Origin: Poecilobothrus nobilitatus
Lineage: Eukaryota > Arthropoda > Insecta > Diptera > Dolichopodidae
Direction of reading: 5' to 3'
Length of the DNA: 64,000 nucleotides
NCBI GenBank assembly: GCA_947095535.1
Contig: OX352773.1
Span: 212,680,093-212,744,092 of the forward strand
A program made the position numbers and the translations under genes. This document shows, piece after piece, positions 12,501 through 27,124 of the stretch. The first letter of the stretch is position 1; every line of letters begins with the position of its first letter. The notes under the pieces are model-generated. The model saw only the letters and a program-made list of their open reading frames with translations, did not search any database and was not told the DNA's origin.

Positions 12501-15419
12501 AATTAATTTTTGGTTATATTTTAAATAAACATTGCTATATATATACATTCAAATGTATCTCTTAACTTGATATCCTAAATAAATTTTAAATTAATTGTTT
12601 TTTTAAACAAAATTTATTTTGTAAAACCTTTTAAAAAATTTAAAAATAGAATAGTCAGTGAATAGTCATAAATAATAATTGTATAAGTAAATTTTCTTCT
12701 TAAAAAATAAACACTATTGTGGAATAATTAATTATTATTATTTAGGTAATTGAAGATAGTATCATCAATTAGCTAATATATCCAAAGTCGTCAAATTTAA
12801 TTTATTATATATACTATTAGATTAGATTAAGATAGGGAAGCATAGATTAAGTTATATATATGTAAAGAGTTTGTTAAATCCTCTTTGGATTTTTACCAAC
12901 ATAACACCCTTTTATATCCCTATCTACTGTTGATCTAAAATATGATCTTGTGGTTCTGTTATTGAATAAATGGCGTAAATTTTTAAGCCAAGATATTCTT
13001 CTTCTGGCCAAATTTCATTCCACCTTTAATTTTGCCTACAACAGTAATTTTTAGAAGACAATACTTCTAAGCAGATTCCTTAAAATGTACCTAGTTTTAA
13101 CTACCTAGTTTTTATTGAGGGTTGTATTTCTGTTATCATTTGTTTAATTTTCATCAGAATTAGCTTCGGTCTCAACTTATTTTACACAATCTTTTAAGTC
13201 ATTACAGTTTCTATAATAAATGTGATACATTGAATCATAAATTTTAATGTTAAATTTTCAAAGATACAAAAAAAAAATTGATTAAAAAGAAAGGCGTCAC
13301 AATATTGTAGCATTAGATACAGAATATTACGGATATATTACAGAAATTATATATATAATTATTAATTATTATTATAGTATCGAATTATAATTATTATTAT
13401 TTATTGATATTTTAACGTATGGTTACTAAATTACAAAAACCTTAAAATTAATGTAAAATTACATAAAACTAATTATAATTTTCTATTTTTAAAATAAATT
13501 CAAACAGGAAGTGGGAAATGTATCATCAATGTATATTAATTATCACTAATGTATATTAATACTTTATATATACTAATTATTACTTAAATAACTCAATATA
13601 GAATATATTTTTATTTAATTTCTATTAAAATGCTAAGATATTTTTATTATGGAGTTATTATGGATTTATTATGGATAACATTTTTGATTACAATTAAAAT
13701 AAACCAAAACATTTAATTCCAATTTAATTTATTTATTTCCATTCAGATTTATTTAAATTCAATTCTAAAATTTAACTATAGATACATATATGAATTCATA
13801 AATTAAACCTACACCGTTTATTTTATCTTTTATACCTTTTATTTTACAAATAAAAAAAATCTTAATTTTGCTTTGTTTGTCTGATTTTGAATGTCGACGT
13901 CTAATTCCCTGCGTGAATTGTTCTATGTTTCGCCTTATTAAATAATTCAGCTACATAGTATACGTTGGTCTATTTTCTGATGTTTCTGAGCCATAATTTT
14001 TGCTTTTTTCTTATACAGCAACGATTATGGATTTTGTCCTGAATTATGATTTGTAAAAATTGATATTTAGATTTTCTCATAATGTAACCGAAATATACCG
14101 TTGGCTTTCCTTCTTTTTATGTTTAATTACAACAGACTAGTTGATATTAAATATATCTAATCTTGCAATTTTCAAAGCAAGTAGCTATTGAAGGAGCTTA
14201 AACTAAAAAAATTTAATTTCTGATAGATTGAAAAATCTGAATAAACTTTCAGCAAAATCAACCAGAAACTTACGAAAAAGGATTCTTTAATATTGATATA
14301 AAATATATTAGAAGATTTTATCTTATTATCATCACACTCTTGTCTCTCAACCACTTTTAACCATTTAAAATTGACTTTTGAAAGTCTTTTCAGTTTTATT
14401 TCATAAATCAGTCAAAAAATGTAATAAAACTAAATTTAATATTGGTGTTAATTAAATGATTGTAATTATTTATCTTTCACAATTCGTGCATATTTGTGTG
14501 AGATGAATACATTTTTTGAAGCACTTTATTACATCATTACTTCTATCTTCAAGGATACGTTTAAGTGAAAATTCTAATTTTATGAAAAATTCATTCATGA
14601 TGTTTTGATTTGTATATTGTATGCATTGCTATTCTTTATTTTACTCAATTTTAAATCCTTTTTAATTTTCTTTTGAAGAATTTAAAATTTTAGTTGTTAA
14701 AAATTTAAAAAGACTTATTTAGGAAACGCGGATATGTACTTAAAGTCTTATTAAATGTACAGTTCAATTATAATTCGCATTAAGATTTCTACTATTTAAG
14801 CTCAATTAATTTTAAAGCAATTATGGTTTTCTTTTCGTTAAGATATTTTAAGGTAGTATTTAACTAACCTTAAACATAATATAAAATCACTAAGTGTATA
14901 TTTAAAAAACCTAAACCTGAAACCAAAAAAACCAAAATTATTTTCTACATCTTAAAGAAAAAAAAAAAATATAAACGTGCATTTCTATTTTATGTTAATT
15001 TTTTTTACACTGAAAAGAATGAAAGTAAGGCAAGGCGAACATTTTCAAAATGATTAGAAAAAGCATTATTAGGATTGTACTTTTTTTGAAGCAAAATTTT
15101 TTACTTTCATAAAATTGTTAATGTAAGAAAAAAGTGTGAAAATTTAAATGACACATTTTGCTTTAATTATTATATCTTATGTATTTACAATAAATTCGCA
15201 CAGGTGTTCAAGTTTTAGGTGTGTAAAAATAGCAAATTATCAAATTTTGAGTCTTAGATATTGACTATAATATGAATTTTTCATAATTCTTCGATATGTC
15301 TATATATATAAAATCACATGATATCACATGATAACTAACGACAATTACAGTTAGGAGTAATAGTTGTAAAACATGGGGAAGTACAAACATTCATTCTGAG
15401 CTAACTTATTCTAGTACTC

Positions 15420-15735
15420 AAAAATGTTCCTCATCTCGTCAAATTTCAAACTTCTGAATAAAAGTATTCGAAAGATATTGAGGGACCACAATTTTGCAAA
15501 ATAATGGTTTTACATAACCGTAATAGTAAATTTGAATAGAAAATTATAATATAATTTTTCTTAATTGAAAAAATATTAAACAAGTTGAGATATAAGCATT
15601 TGAAAATAGGAATTTTTTCAAGTTTGACGGGCTCTAGTTTCATAATGGGTAGGGTCTATCCATTTCTAAAATCTTATTGCACTAGGGACAGAAATTTTGC
15701 AAGCAAACTGGCGCACAGACAAAGGCAAATAAATA
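15420..15735 (+). repeat. Degenerate dispersed repeat (CATAATGGGT family)
   Basis: The copy contains CAATTTTGCAAAATAATGG, GATATAAGCATTTGAAAATAGG, a TTTCATAATGGGTAGGGTCT block and a CTAAAATCTTATTGCACTAG block, then CAGACAAAGG. The same blocks in the same order appear near 32420-32660, 33390-33625, 47420-47560 (left half), 50150-50345 and 55280-55500, and reversed at 16855-17010. Two short ORFs here are by-products. The class of element is unknown. Confidence 0.5.
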
Positions 15736-16854
15736 AGCCATATTTGCGAAATATGTTTAAAACGTACATTATATCTTTCCTTAATATAATGTAATCATTA
15801 TTTCCCATCATATTTTCTTGTAGATTTTATGTTAGGCAAATTAGATAAATAATAGCAATATAAACCAAGGATCATAAGAGCAAACAAAAAAACGCATCTT
15901 TCATACTTTTACTACAAGAAATGAAGTTTGGAATTTTTATAAACAATGGTACAACGAGATTACTTCATTCGAACTTTGAAACATTCATTGTCAAATCTTC
16001 ATAATCCGTTTTTTAATAAAAGTTTTTTTCTCTAATTTCTGACGTCATCAAAAACCTTTACTTCATTTAAATTTCTGTCAAAAGAAGCGTATTACTGCAA
16101 AGTTTAAGTTTTATCCTTCCAGTTAATTTCCAGACCATCCACATTTCTTTTTCGAAATTTTAATTTTATTCTGAATTTTAATTTTTCGTATTGTCTTAAA
16201 AGTTTCGATATAAATTTCTTACATTCCAACCATAGTTATAGAATTCTTAAAGCATATATGTATTATAAATGTAATATAGTCTCTGGTAATATCATTTACA
16301 AACAGCAAACCAACTTAATTTGAATATAATATATTAAAGTTAAAAATGAAATAAAAAAAAAACAAAAAAGTTATAAAGTAGAAATTTTATATCCATAACA
16401 TTTTACAGTCTTATGACTTTTTAGCTTTTATTATAATATATACAACATATACTTACCGCATACATCACATCATTAACAATGTCATATTGAATTTCTTATG
16501 TATATATTTTTTTTTTTTGCACTCTATATTACAGGAAATTTACATTCACTAGGACTAGAATACTAATAACTTACAACACAAGTACCAACTACCTTAAATT
16601 CAACAAATAAAAAGGACTAAATAAAAAGAAAAAATAAAACCATAAATGATGCAATTAAAATTGCACAGCATGAACACATTAAATACTTTATGTCTTATAA
16701 TGATTTTTACATTTAACTTATAAACAGCACGGTTTAATTAAAATGAATTTTTCAAAAATTGTTTAATTTGTAATGTAGACTGTCTGTTATGTTGTTAACT
16801 ATTTAATCTAAATGTTATAAAAACATATGAAAATCAAATAATTATCTTTAAAAG

Positions 16855-17010
16855 TTAGCAATCGGTCCGTCTGTTTACAAAAGTTCTACAACGTTTAAAG
16901 TAGAATAAGAAAATTTTAACCATATATAGATCTTTTAAAACATATTTTTATGTAGTTGATCTACCCATTACGAAACTATAGCCCCTTAAATTAAGTTCTA
17001 CTAAAATTTT
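16855..17010 (-). repeat. Degenerate dispersed repeat (CATAATGGGT family), reverse copy
   Basis: On + it reads CGGTCCGTCTGTTTACAAAAG, TTCTACAACGTTTAAAG, ...GATCTACCCATTACGAAACTATAGCCCC. This is the reverse complement of the shared block order seen at 32.5 and 33.4 kb. Confidence 0.45.
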
Positions 17011-17614
17011 TAAATCTAAAAACGAAACAACTTTTTTTTGTTTTATAAATTTAAATTATACATTTTTTTGCGATTTAGTGTTTAAATTTAATATTTTTAG
17101 GCACCAGTGACGTTTTTGAATTAAAACGCACAGCTTAAAGCTTCAATATTATAACTTTATATATTTTAACAAATTTTGGTTTAGTGAAACTTTTTTGGAG
17201 AATGTGCTTTTTTAAAAATCTTTAGCTTTAATTACTGCCTTGTTTTAAGGTCTTATTTAAAATTTTTTTTTTTTTTCAAAACGTAACGTAATAACTATGA
17301 GCAATTATATGAAAACTTGATATAAAAATATGTACCTACAACTAAACAACAGCAAAAAAAAAACAAATTTATTTAGATCTCAATAGTATTTGAAACACAA
17401 CATTCTTGCTTTCAAGTTTTATATTCTTTCTACACAACCATACTTTCTCTACAACCATTCTTTCTACACAACCAAACACAACCTTAGCAGTGTTTTATAC
17501 AACACGTTTTTACTGTTTAGACTTTTAAATTTGAACATATGTAAATAAGGCGTAATAAGCGTTTTTAGCATATTTCCAAAAAAAATTTTTGAAATAACAA
17601 AACTACAAAAATTA

Positions 17615-18103
17615 GGGGATACTATGGTAAATGTCGTACCCGCGTAGGACCAAATGACTATATCTGAAAGATACTTGGTGTTACCATCTTTCCAAAAATA
17701 TATATCCTTAATGACGTATTTTATCCTTTAAGGATGAAAAGGACATTTGAAAGCATCCTTGTTGTTTTAATGTTTTTAATCTGATAATCTGTAAGATATA
17801 TATATATATTCGGTTTTTTTATCTTATAAGATAGTAATCTGAAAAATGTTTTAACAGTTATTTGGTGGCGATAAGTGTTGTCGTTCTGGAGATATTGTAG
17901 TTCAAAGTTGAAAATTTTTAAAAAAAAAAAACAATCTTTTTTTATTTTTCTTTAAAAACCAAATATCTCATGATTTTACCAAAAAATCCCCCCAATATTT
18001 ATACACTGTTGATATATATTTTTGGAAAGGTGGCAACACCAAGTATCTTGCAGATATAGACATTTGGTCCTACACGGCTACAACATTTACCATAGTAGAG
18101 CCC
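17615..18103. mobile_element. MITE-like element with ~95-bp terminal inverted repeats and AAAATTA duplication
   Basis: The 5' arm (17615 to ~17708) begins GGGGATACTATGGTAAATGT and the 3' arm, read in reverse, begins GGGCTCTACTATGGTAAATG. They agree at about 85-90% over ~95 bp, down to TTTCCAAAAATATATATC. The direct repeat AAAATTA abuts both ends (17608-17614 and 18104-18110). The interior (~300 bp) is non-coding. GGG-starting TIRs with TTA at the target would also fit PIF/Harbinger-derived MITEs (3-bp TWA duplication), so the superfamily is open. Confidence 0.8.
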
Positions 18104-20261
18104 AAAATTATATACACTCTTCTATAAACTACAATATTTTCAAGTATTTTTCTAACTGTAAAGTTTTCTAATAAAAAATGTTTAAGAAGAGGTTGAATAA
18201 GGAAAAAAATGAAGGAGATCAGAATATTCCTAAAGATTTCCAAGATACAATTTAGAATACATGGTTTTGAAAAATAATTTTTATCATTTATTGTTTGTAT
18301 CCAGTGTACCACGACATGAAGTTTAAAATAACTGTTGCTAAGAAATTATTACTTTATATATTTTAAGTCACGTTATTTCTAAAACCGTTTACGTTTACAA
18401 TTTTTAAATTAAGTACGTATTATCAGTTTACGGGAAATTTTATTTAAAACAGACACATATTAAACTTTTTTCATATCATCCATTCGACTTAACATTGAAA
18501 ATTTTTTATGACACTGAAAAAATAAATTTAACTGTTTTTTTGTTTTTTATCATTTTTAGCAAAATTTAAAGATCCTTTTTTAAATTTAAAAGAAAAAACC
18601 GATATTAATTCTTTAAATAATGAAATTTTTTTTTGGAAAACATCCAAATTTCTTATTTAACTTATCTTTTTGGCTACAATTAAATCATAAACTGGAGGAT
18701 TTTAAACATAAAAACCAACGTAAAATTAACGTAAGAAACATAAAATTAAGTTTAAGATATTTTTCTGTTAAGTAATTAAAAAGAAATTTTGCTTAATTAA
18801 GCTATTTTTAGGACTTCGATCTTCTAAAAAAATCTGAAGAATTCAATAAGAATGTATTCAATACAATTAAAAAGGTATATTGGTTCTATATTTTTATTTA
18901 TATTTATATTTATATATTTTCCTTCATGGGGATTATGTCTTTAAATAAAAAACATAAAATGATCCTTTAAGTTCTTTCATGTATAAAATTATTATTTCTT
19001 AAATAACATTAAAACATTTATCAAATTTATCAAAATATATACCAAAAATTAACAAAAACTTGTATTTTTCATCTTCTAGACAATAAAATTGACTATGATA
19101 CAACAAAATGTCTATGATATAATAAAAACCTTACATCAATGCTGTATTATTAGATTATACTCTAAAATAGTAAAAATCAGTTTTTACTTTTAAAAGACAA
19201 TGACATACAAATTAATTAGCAATTAAGTATTTTTAATCATTAAAAATGTAATTAGAATAATAACCTATTAACAATTAATTAAAAATATTTTGTTTAAAAG
19301 TAAATGTAAACCATTCTTCCTTATAAGCAATAATTACACATAATCTAATTAAGAAGAATTTTTTGTTTTTCTTTTACTATTATTTAAACATCCTTAATTA
19401 GTTTTGTTTTTTTTTTTTTTTTTTTTGCATTTTCTATTTAAATTCGAATCGATAAGTAAAACATTTCTTAATTTTTAGACAAAAACTTTAACTATTTTCC
19501 TCTTATTTATAAATAATTTTCTATAAAAAGAAAAAAAACCTAAATATCTTTAAAGTCAATTTTATAATATTCTATCTCTAACTTTTTCTCAAACCAACAA
19601 ATTCTTTTTACTATCCTTATTTCCATTATGTATTTATATATATATATTATCTGTTTTTTATGTATATATGTATATATATTATATAATTATCTTAATTACC
19701 ACTAAATTATAACTTTTGAGACATTTATTTGTTTTTTTATTTATTTTTTTTTTTTTATTCCTCAGTACAAAGAAAAATGTAACAAATTTATTTATTGGAA
19801 AAGTATAGAATATGGATATATAAAGTGAGTTGGTTTTTACCGTTAATAAAATAACAGTAATAATCGTAATAATAGTAATAAAACATTAATAATTTATATT
19901 TTATTCTTTAATTCTTTATTTTGGATATTTAAAATTTAATTTTAATAGTGGCAGCTTTAATTTTTCGCAAAGGTTTTTTTTTTTGACATTTTTTTTAGCC
20001 CCAATCTATAATTATGACAAATTATGGAGGATAATTTGTACAGTGATAATTTTTTGATATACTTAAAACATTAAATAATCAGGATACATTTAGAAAAATA
20101 TTAAATTTTTAAACATTAGGTATATCGGGAATTCTATGTTTGGCATTGAGGCATTTGAATATAAAAATTAGGAATTTTCTTTTTTTAATTTGACTTAGTT
20201 ATTATGATCTCTAATTTACAAAAATTTGTGTAATGCACTTTTAAAGAGCACTTTTAAAGAG

Positions 20262-20444
20262 TTTTAATGCATTTCTATGCCACATAAATGTGAACAGGAA
20301 ATTACAAAGGCTTTCCTATTCAGGCGTGGCTGTAAATGTTGTGAGTGGAATAACTCTTACGACGTGTGTGGGATTTGAACCCACACTCCCTCGGTTTTTA
20401 CAGCGTATTTTATACGATCTTACCCAATAGACCACCGAGGCCCC
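20262..20444 (-). mobile_element. tRNA-derived SINE, copy 2
   Basis: The copy is nearly full length on the minus strand. It has a head GGGGCCTCGGTGGTCTATTG (A-box region), a B-box-like GGGTTCAAATCC, the internal CGTCGTAAGAG...CTCACAAC pairing region, and the tail CACATAAATGTG (+ wording). The 13-nt phrase GCACTTTTAAAGA is duplicated in tandem just before the tail end (20236-20260). No clear target duplication was seen. Confidence 0.85.
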
Positions 20445-21141
20445 AAAATACTGTTAATTATCAGAACTGTACGCTTTTATTACTTTTACATTGGTGTCAA
20501 TATTATACAGTTTTCCTTTAAATTCCTCTGCAGTCGAACGAAAATGATATATTAATAGCCATATAATGTATCTATATTTATATTATAGATATATTATAGC
20601 TATTAAGTGTAGATGAACTGTGTCTGTTAATTAAATGTGGTCCATTAAACATGGGTAGAAATATGTCAATGTGTGCATATAAATATCTATTTGTCTATAG
20701 ATTGAACATGGAATGTTTATTGAAACTTTTCTCAATAAGAAAAAAATTGAAGGCATATAATATATTTCTGTACAGTCATATAATATTTCTGTATATTTCT
20801 GTATAGTCATATTAATTATGACATAACAGTAAAAAGCAAAAAAGTGTTTTATTATAATATATCTGATAGTATAGTTGGTAAGTAATCATTTTATATCGTA
20901 TGGTAATCGTATAATAATAATTATAATATTACTTATATAAATAATGATAGCTGCTACAGTGGATCAATTATTACTTTATGTAGAAAGCTGTTATTTACCA
21001 TGTTATAATGCATGTTGTAACTGTTGATGGATTCATCAATTACAGCAAAATAGTAATAAAATATAGACGAAATCATTGTTCTTTTACTTCCCAACTCTCT
21101 AAATCAAATTTTACGAACGCCTATCTTTTTCTATTTCTACT

Positions 21142-21250
21142 TCATTAGTAGTTCGGTATCTTATCCCATTTCAGCATTAGTAGTTGAACAGCATTAGTAG
21201 TTGTTATCCTATGAACAGCATTAGTAGTTCGGTATCTTATCTCATTTCGG
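21142..21250. repeat. Short direct-repeat cluster (CATTAGTAGTT)
   Basis: CATTAGTAGTT occurs four times, twice followed by CGGTATCTTATC(C/T)CATTTC and twice preceded by GAACAG. It is an imperfect tandem of ~20-50 bp units in otherwise unique DNA. Confidence 0.7.
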
Positions 21251-24200
21251 CTGGCTGGATTAGTCAGTAAAAATCTGACACTAAGCCCGCATTCTTGTGT
21301 CTTGTGTCTTTGGAAGATTCTCACCACCCATCGAAATAAAAATATAGTAAATTGCATAAATATTAGACACATATAAAAAATGAATTTAATTTGCTACACT
21401 ATACTGAATATTCAAAGCTAAATTTAATTTCTAAGTATATAATATTTAAATTGATATGTAATAAATCTTAGAAAATCTTATATGAAATTATGCAAAACAT
21501 TTTCAAATTTTCAGGTTTTAAGATATTTTTCATGGAACTCCTGATCCTGAGATTTATGATATGTTTTTAAAATTGATGCTATTGATATCTGTTAGATAAA
21601 ATTCTACAAATAAAAGTGCAGGTTACAAGGTTTTGTGAACTGAAAAATAGAATATTATAGGAATTATGGGATGTTGCAGTAATCTAAATTTTATAGATTC
21701 GATTATAGCATATTAAGAAATACTATAGGTTTATATAAGATTAATTGTGTAATCAGCCTCAAAATATCAAATTAAAAAAACGACTTCTTAAGGTAATAAT
21801 ACTTTGTAGAAAAAATGCACCTTTATAAATAAACAAAGAAATTATAGCTAATTTAAATGAATTACTAATTTGATTGATCAACTAACCACAACTTATCTGT
21901 GATTGCAAAAATATGGATAACAGATAGATTAGTCACAATTTGTAGTTGATTTTAAAATAAATTTAAATTTTCTACAAAGTTTTTTATGTCAACATTTTTT
22001 TTTTTTTTTGCGGTTGTAGTATTTAATCTACTAATTGTACAAATAAAGACATTTTTTTCTTTTTAATTTTTATTTTTCTTTCTTAATTTAACTCTTCTGA
22101 CGTTATCCTGACCCAAAAATAAAAAAAATAAAATAATTTACCCTATTATGATTGTAATAAATTATAATCCACCAAATAGTAATACCCTAAGCATTAAAGA
22201 TTTTTTTTTTTGTTGTTATTGCAATAAAAACATTCTTTTAAAGTTTTTACCAAAATACAATTGAATTCAGACTATATGAATCTTTTCCAAGGACAATTTA
22301 TAGTAACCACAGGAATAAGTTGTAAATGTAATGGGATAAATTAAAACATAAAAAAAAAAATAAAACTAAAGAGACATTCATCTTCCATTGAGAATTAAAT
22401 GAAATTCCACCATTGTAAAAAAAAAAAAAAAAAAACAACAAGCTTATACTAATAAATATGTAAGGATGTCCGATGTATGTATATTATACTAATGAACATT
22501 ACTAGTTAATTTTGCTTGTAATTATACTTTATATCTTTGTACTCTTTTAGTACATCATAAATTTTTTATTTAGTGTTTGTATTCTATATACAAATAATAT
22601 TATCTTTGTAACTACCCGCTATTAAGTAAACTCAAAATGGGGAATAAGATATAAAATACATTTAACTTATTTAAGGATTCATAGTACATATTTGAAGATT
22701 GACTAGAATACGAACAAAGATATTTTGAAATATAAGATATAATTGATTATTTTATATTGGAATAATAAACTATAATTACTTAGTAATATTTCACACCATA
22801 AAAGGAGGATTGTGTCCATGCTATTTCTTTTTTAACTAATTTCTGAATTCCTAAAAGAAAGTTTCTTTTGGCTAAATAAATTTTATTCATCTTTTTCAAT
22901 ATGTCTGAATGAACCTCAGCTGTTCATCTCATAAAAACAGTTTAATTACGTTTTCTCAGTTGATTTATTATTATGGTGTTAATATAAATTTTATATACCT
23001 ATTTACAGAAACATACATTATGTACTCTATTTTATGTATTTTATTTTCAGTTAATTAAACTTTTAAAGAAAAATAAAATAATACTTTAATAATAATATAA
23101 CAGCTATATTTCAAACTTTTGAAATTATGCAACTTTTCAATCTGATAGTAACAAAATCCTTTAGAACCATGTGACACAATAAAAGTTAAAGGAGAGGAAT
23201 AAAAAGAGAAGGAAAAAGTACAATGTTTCTTAAACTTTCCTGATTATAATCTAAACCTATGTCGAATTCGTAAGGGTAATGAAAATTTGTTCGATTTGTA
23301 GAAATAGAAACATATACCGACGGTATAAGTTAACTTGTTGCAACTTTAAGTGTGCAATAAAATTAAGCGTAAAATGAAAGCGTAAAAATAAAAAAAAAAT
23401 TACTCAAAAAAAGAAAGCTGTTTATATTTAGAATTTTAAACACTTATAAGAAAATTAATGTGCAAAATTAAGTCAGAAAATCGAAAATATAACTTGAGAG
23501 CAACCTAAATAATTTGATTTTCGGAAATAATTTTTTTCGCTCCATTTTGCAATTTTCTTTGGTATAGTCAATAAAAATGGTAGACAAATAAAAGTTGGTA
23601 GACAAATAAAATTTGTCTTCAAACTAAAAATATTGTTATTCATGTAGCCAAATAAAGCGACCAGATGCGAATCCATCATTATTTATGTATTATGAAAAAT
23701 ATAAATTTTATGTATTATGAATAATTTTAACTTCAGAATCATCGAATTAAGTAAGCTGCTTTGAAAATACATATTTAATATAAAATGACACATAGAGACT
23801 TACAATATTAAAACTTAAACAAAAATTAAAATTAATTAAAGAGCATGAAAATAAAAATAAAAACATTTGTTAAGATAGAATATTTTTTTTTTTTTCTATT
23901 ATAATATTTCATAATTCTCATAGGTTTTTCATCCAAATACACAAAAAACACATTTTCTTTAATTTCTTATTATAAACAGGAATTACAGTTATTCCTTTTC
24001 TTATTTTCACAACAAAAGATATACAACAAGAATTTTTATTATCTTGAGATTTTCAAAAGTTTTGCGAACCTTTTTTTATATTTTTCTTTACCTTACCATC
24101 GAATCCATACACCTTTCAATCCTACTACTAAAATATAAATCATTATTAAGGAACTTGTGTTTCTCAAGTTCTTTTCACATCTCTCTATCGTGTTATGATG

Positions 24201-26754
24201 TAATTTTGTTTTTTTCTAATATTTTTATTGTTAATTTTTCGTATTTTTATTGTTAGTCTTTCTTCTGTTTTTTTTTTTTTGTTTGTTGTTAAAACTGAAT
24301 AAAAAAAGAGAGAAGTGAAATGACCGCAAACTTTTTTCTGCTCTTTCTTTTCTTTTTGTTCCTTCTCTGTCTTTTTATTTTTCTTATCTATTTTGTGTAT
24401 TTAAAATATACTCAAACAAATGGAAGTTCGGTGGTGGTATTTTCAAAATTTTTAGCTACATAAAAGCATAAGCATGTACCAATAAAAAAAGTAACCGTAT
24501 AAAAACAACAATAAAGGATAAGAAACGAAAGAAAATAAAATTAGAACGGACAAAAATTTAGAAAAGTGAATAAGACAAATTCTATATAGTAAAGCGTGAA
24601 AAAAGTATGAAAGATAAATAATAAACTTCGATTCGTAGGCGGAAAATTCCAGTAAAATATGAAAATTATTTACAGCTTTTTTTTATTTTAGTAAAAATTT
24701 TATTTTAATAAATTTTGTAGGAATTTAAATTTTCATTTTTCATTTCACGTTCATTTTATACAATTTAAATTTTTTACTTTCCCTTATGCATACGTAGTAT
24801 GTATTGGAAATGTATTGGATTCATAAAAAAATGTCACATATAAAAAGTTTCATAAAATATATTTGGATTTTGAAAATATGTATTGTTAACGCAGAAATAC
24901 AGTAGCATTTCCGCAAGCCTGTGCACTGTATTTGTATCAGCTATGGCTGTCTGTAAGTCAAAAACTAAGTTGGTTATGTATGATTAAGTTATTGAGATAA
25001 ATCAGAAACTCAAAAGTAATTACTTATACAATCAGTACTATGGTTGTTGATTAAAAGAAATTTTTTTTTATTCTTTTACATTGTATAAATTATAACATAA
25101 CGGCATTTTTAATCGAATTGAGGATCCAAAGCGCTATTTTATTTCAAAGCTCAGAATATATTTTGCAAGTATTCAAGTAAGAAATTTTACAAGCAATAAA
25201 TAATTTAATAATGAAATATAAATATATTTTTGCTCTTTATAGCATTCATAATTTTTAAATTATCAGAGTGGGAAAAAGTCTAAAAGAAAACACTCCATAG
25301 TTTGTCTTTTTTACTGTGCTGAAAAACAAAAAAAAAATATATTTTTTATTATAATTTTAAAACTCTGTTTTATTTAATATTTGTTTTGTACTGTCACTTG
25401 TCATGGTATAAAACTAAAACAAAGAGAGATAAACAACAGAACCACAAAACAGAGATGACACATTATAAAAATTAAAATATTTTAGTCTTGAAAAAGAATA
25501 TGAATAATAAACAAAAATTATGTAAGGACTAAGGAGTAGTACTTTAATTTTTTAAGGAAACGTCATAAAAAAAATATATTTGAAAAACATATTCTCCAAA
25601 ATTCTCTCATATTCGATTACTATATTGTATTGAATAAAATTACAATATATTCTAATAACTGAATCTCTGCATAAATTCTATTAATCGAAATAATAAAATA
25701 ATATAAGAAACTCATAATTCATTAAAAATTTACAGACATTTTGCTCCCATAATTGATTCCATTAAGCATTATTGGTCATCTGCAGATTACAAGCAGCTTT
25801 CCTAATATTCAAATTTGACTAAACTTCTATTTTGTAAATTATATAAAGTTAAAATACAATCCAAATACTACTCGTACGAAATCTATTATCTGCTAGACGA
25901 ATTATTTGGATTGTATTTACATTTGTTCATAATTCTATAAAAATATTTAACAAAAGTCACTCAGATCGTATTTAAATCATCACAGAACTAAAAACTTGAG
26001 ATTTGAGTTTTGAAATTACATTTTTGTCCGTTATATTTTGCCGAACTGTCAGAAGTAAATCTCTGTACTTTAATAAAATTTTAAAAGATAGCAGTTATGC
26101 TACACATTTAAAAGAAAATTTGTTACAACTTTTATATTTTTAATAGAAAGGTTGAGTATTTAAACAAAAAAATAAAACACTTTATTTTTCAAATTTAGGT
26201 CTAATAGGTTGAATAAGAAAAAAATTTTGTATTTTTTATTTATGACGCATTAATAATTTTATATTAGGGTAATTTAAAAAAAAAAATGAGTATAAACAAA
26301 ATATATAAAATATACAATGAATTGATTTCACTTTTTTATTAATATTTTATCAGGTGAGATATGATAGAGTAAAAAATGAAAAAAAATTTGAAATAAAAAA
26401 AAAAAGTTGGATATTTGTCAGAAACATGAAATTTAATTAAAATATCAAATAGCTTCTGTAATAAAAAGAAAAAAATACGAAAAAATAATTAGCAATCAGC
26501 AATGCAAAGCAAAAAAAAATAATAATAAACATTTTTAAAAAGTTTATTGTTTCCTTAATGTTTTTTTTAGATAATAAATAATTTTATACTTCAACTTTTT
26601 CTGTTAATTTAATTAAAAGGGATCAAAGTCGTTTTATGTCTTGTTTAACTTTAACTTTAAGAAATTTAGGATTATTTGATCCCTTACAATAAAATCTCTT
26701 ACGGTACAATCTTTCGCGATTAAACTCTTGATGAGACAACCCGTTACTGTATAA

Positions 26755-26890
26755 CGTCTTAACGGTAAAATGTACTTTTATCGTGGGTACTTCACCTTTG
26801 TACCTTTGTACAGGGTACCTTTTGAACAGTACTTCAAGTACTTCACCTTTGTACTTGGTACCTTTTGAACAGTGGTTACTTCAAATAATG
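26755..26890. repeat. Tandem duplication of a ~57-bp unit
   Basis: The phrases ACTTCACCTTTGTAC and GGTACCTTTTGAACAGT occur twice, separated by ACTTCAAGT, with a third partial GTTACTTCAA. The unit is relatively rich in G/C for the window. The preceding 70 bp (from 26690) has degenerate CTTACGGTACAAT / CTTAACGGTAAAAT phrases of the same flavour. Confidence 0.65.
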
Positions 26891-27124
26891 CTTATATATA
26901 GTTGGTCCTACATCGCTTATCATAAATAGTTATGTAAAATTTTGTATTCGATAAATATTTAGCAGATTATTTTAATTACATCTTGCTTAAATTATTAAAA
27001 CTTTCTTCTCAAATTTATTTTGTTTTGATGTGTTCAGTTCCATTTTTCCATTTTTACAACCTAATCCATGTTTCCCACTTACCCCGCTTAACAATTAAAT
27101 TCACCGATAACAACTAAAATATAA

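Noticed and set aside
20330..20444. Possible functional tRNA gene on the minus strand
   Set aside because: A- and B-box-like sequences exist, but the cloverleaf is incomplete and the segment continues into a repeated body with a tail, so it is a SINE head.
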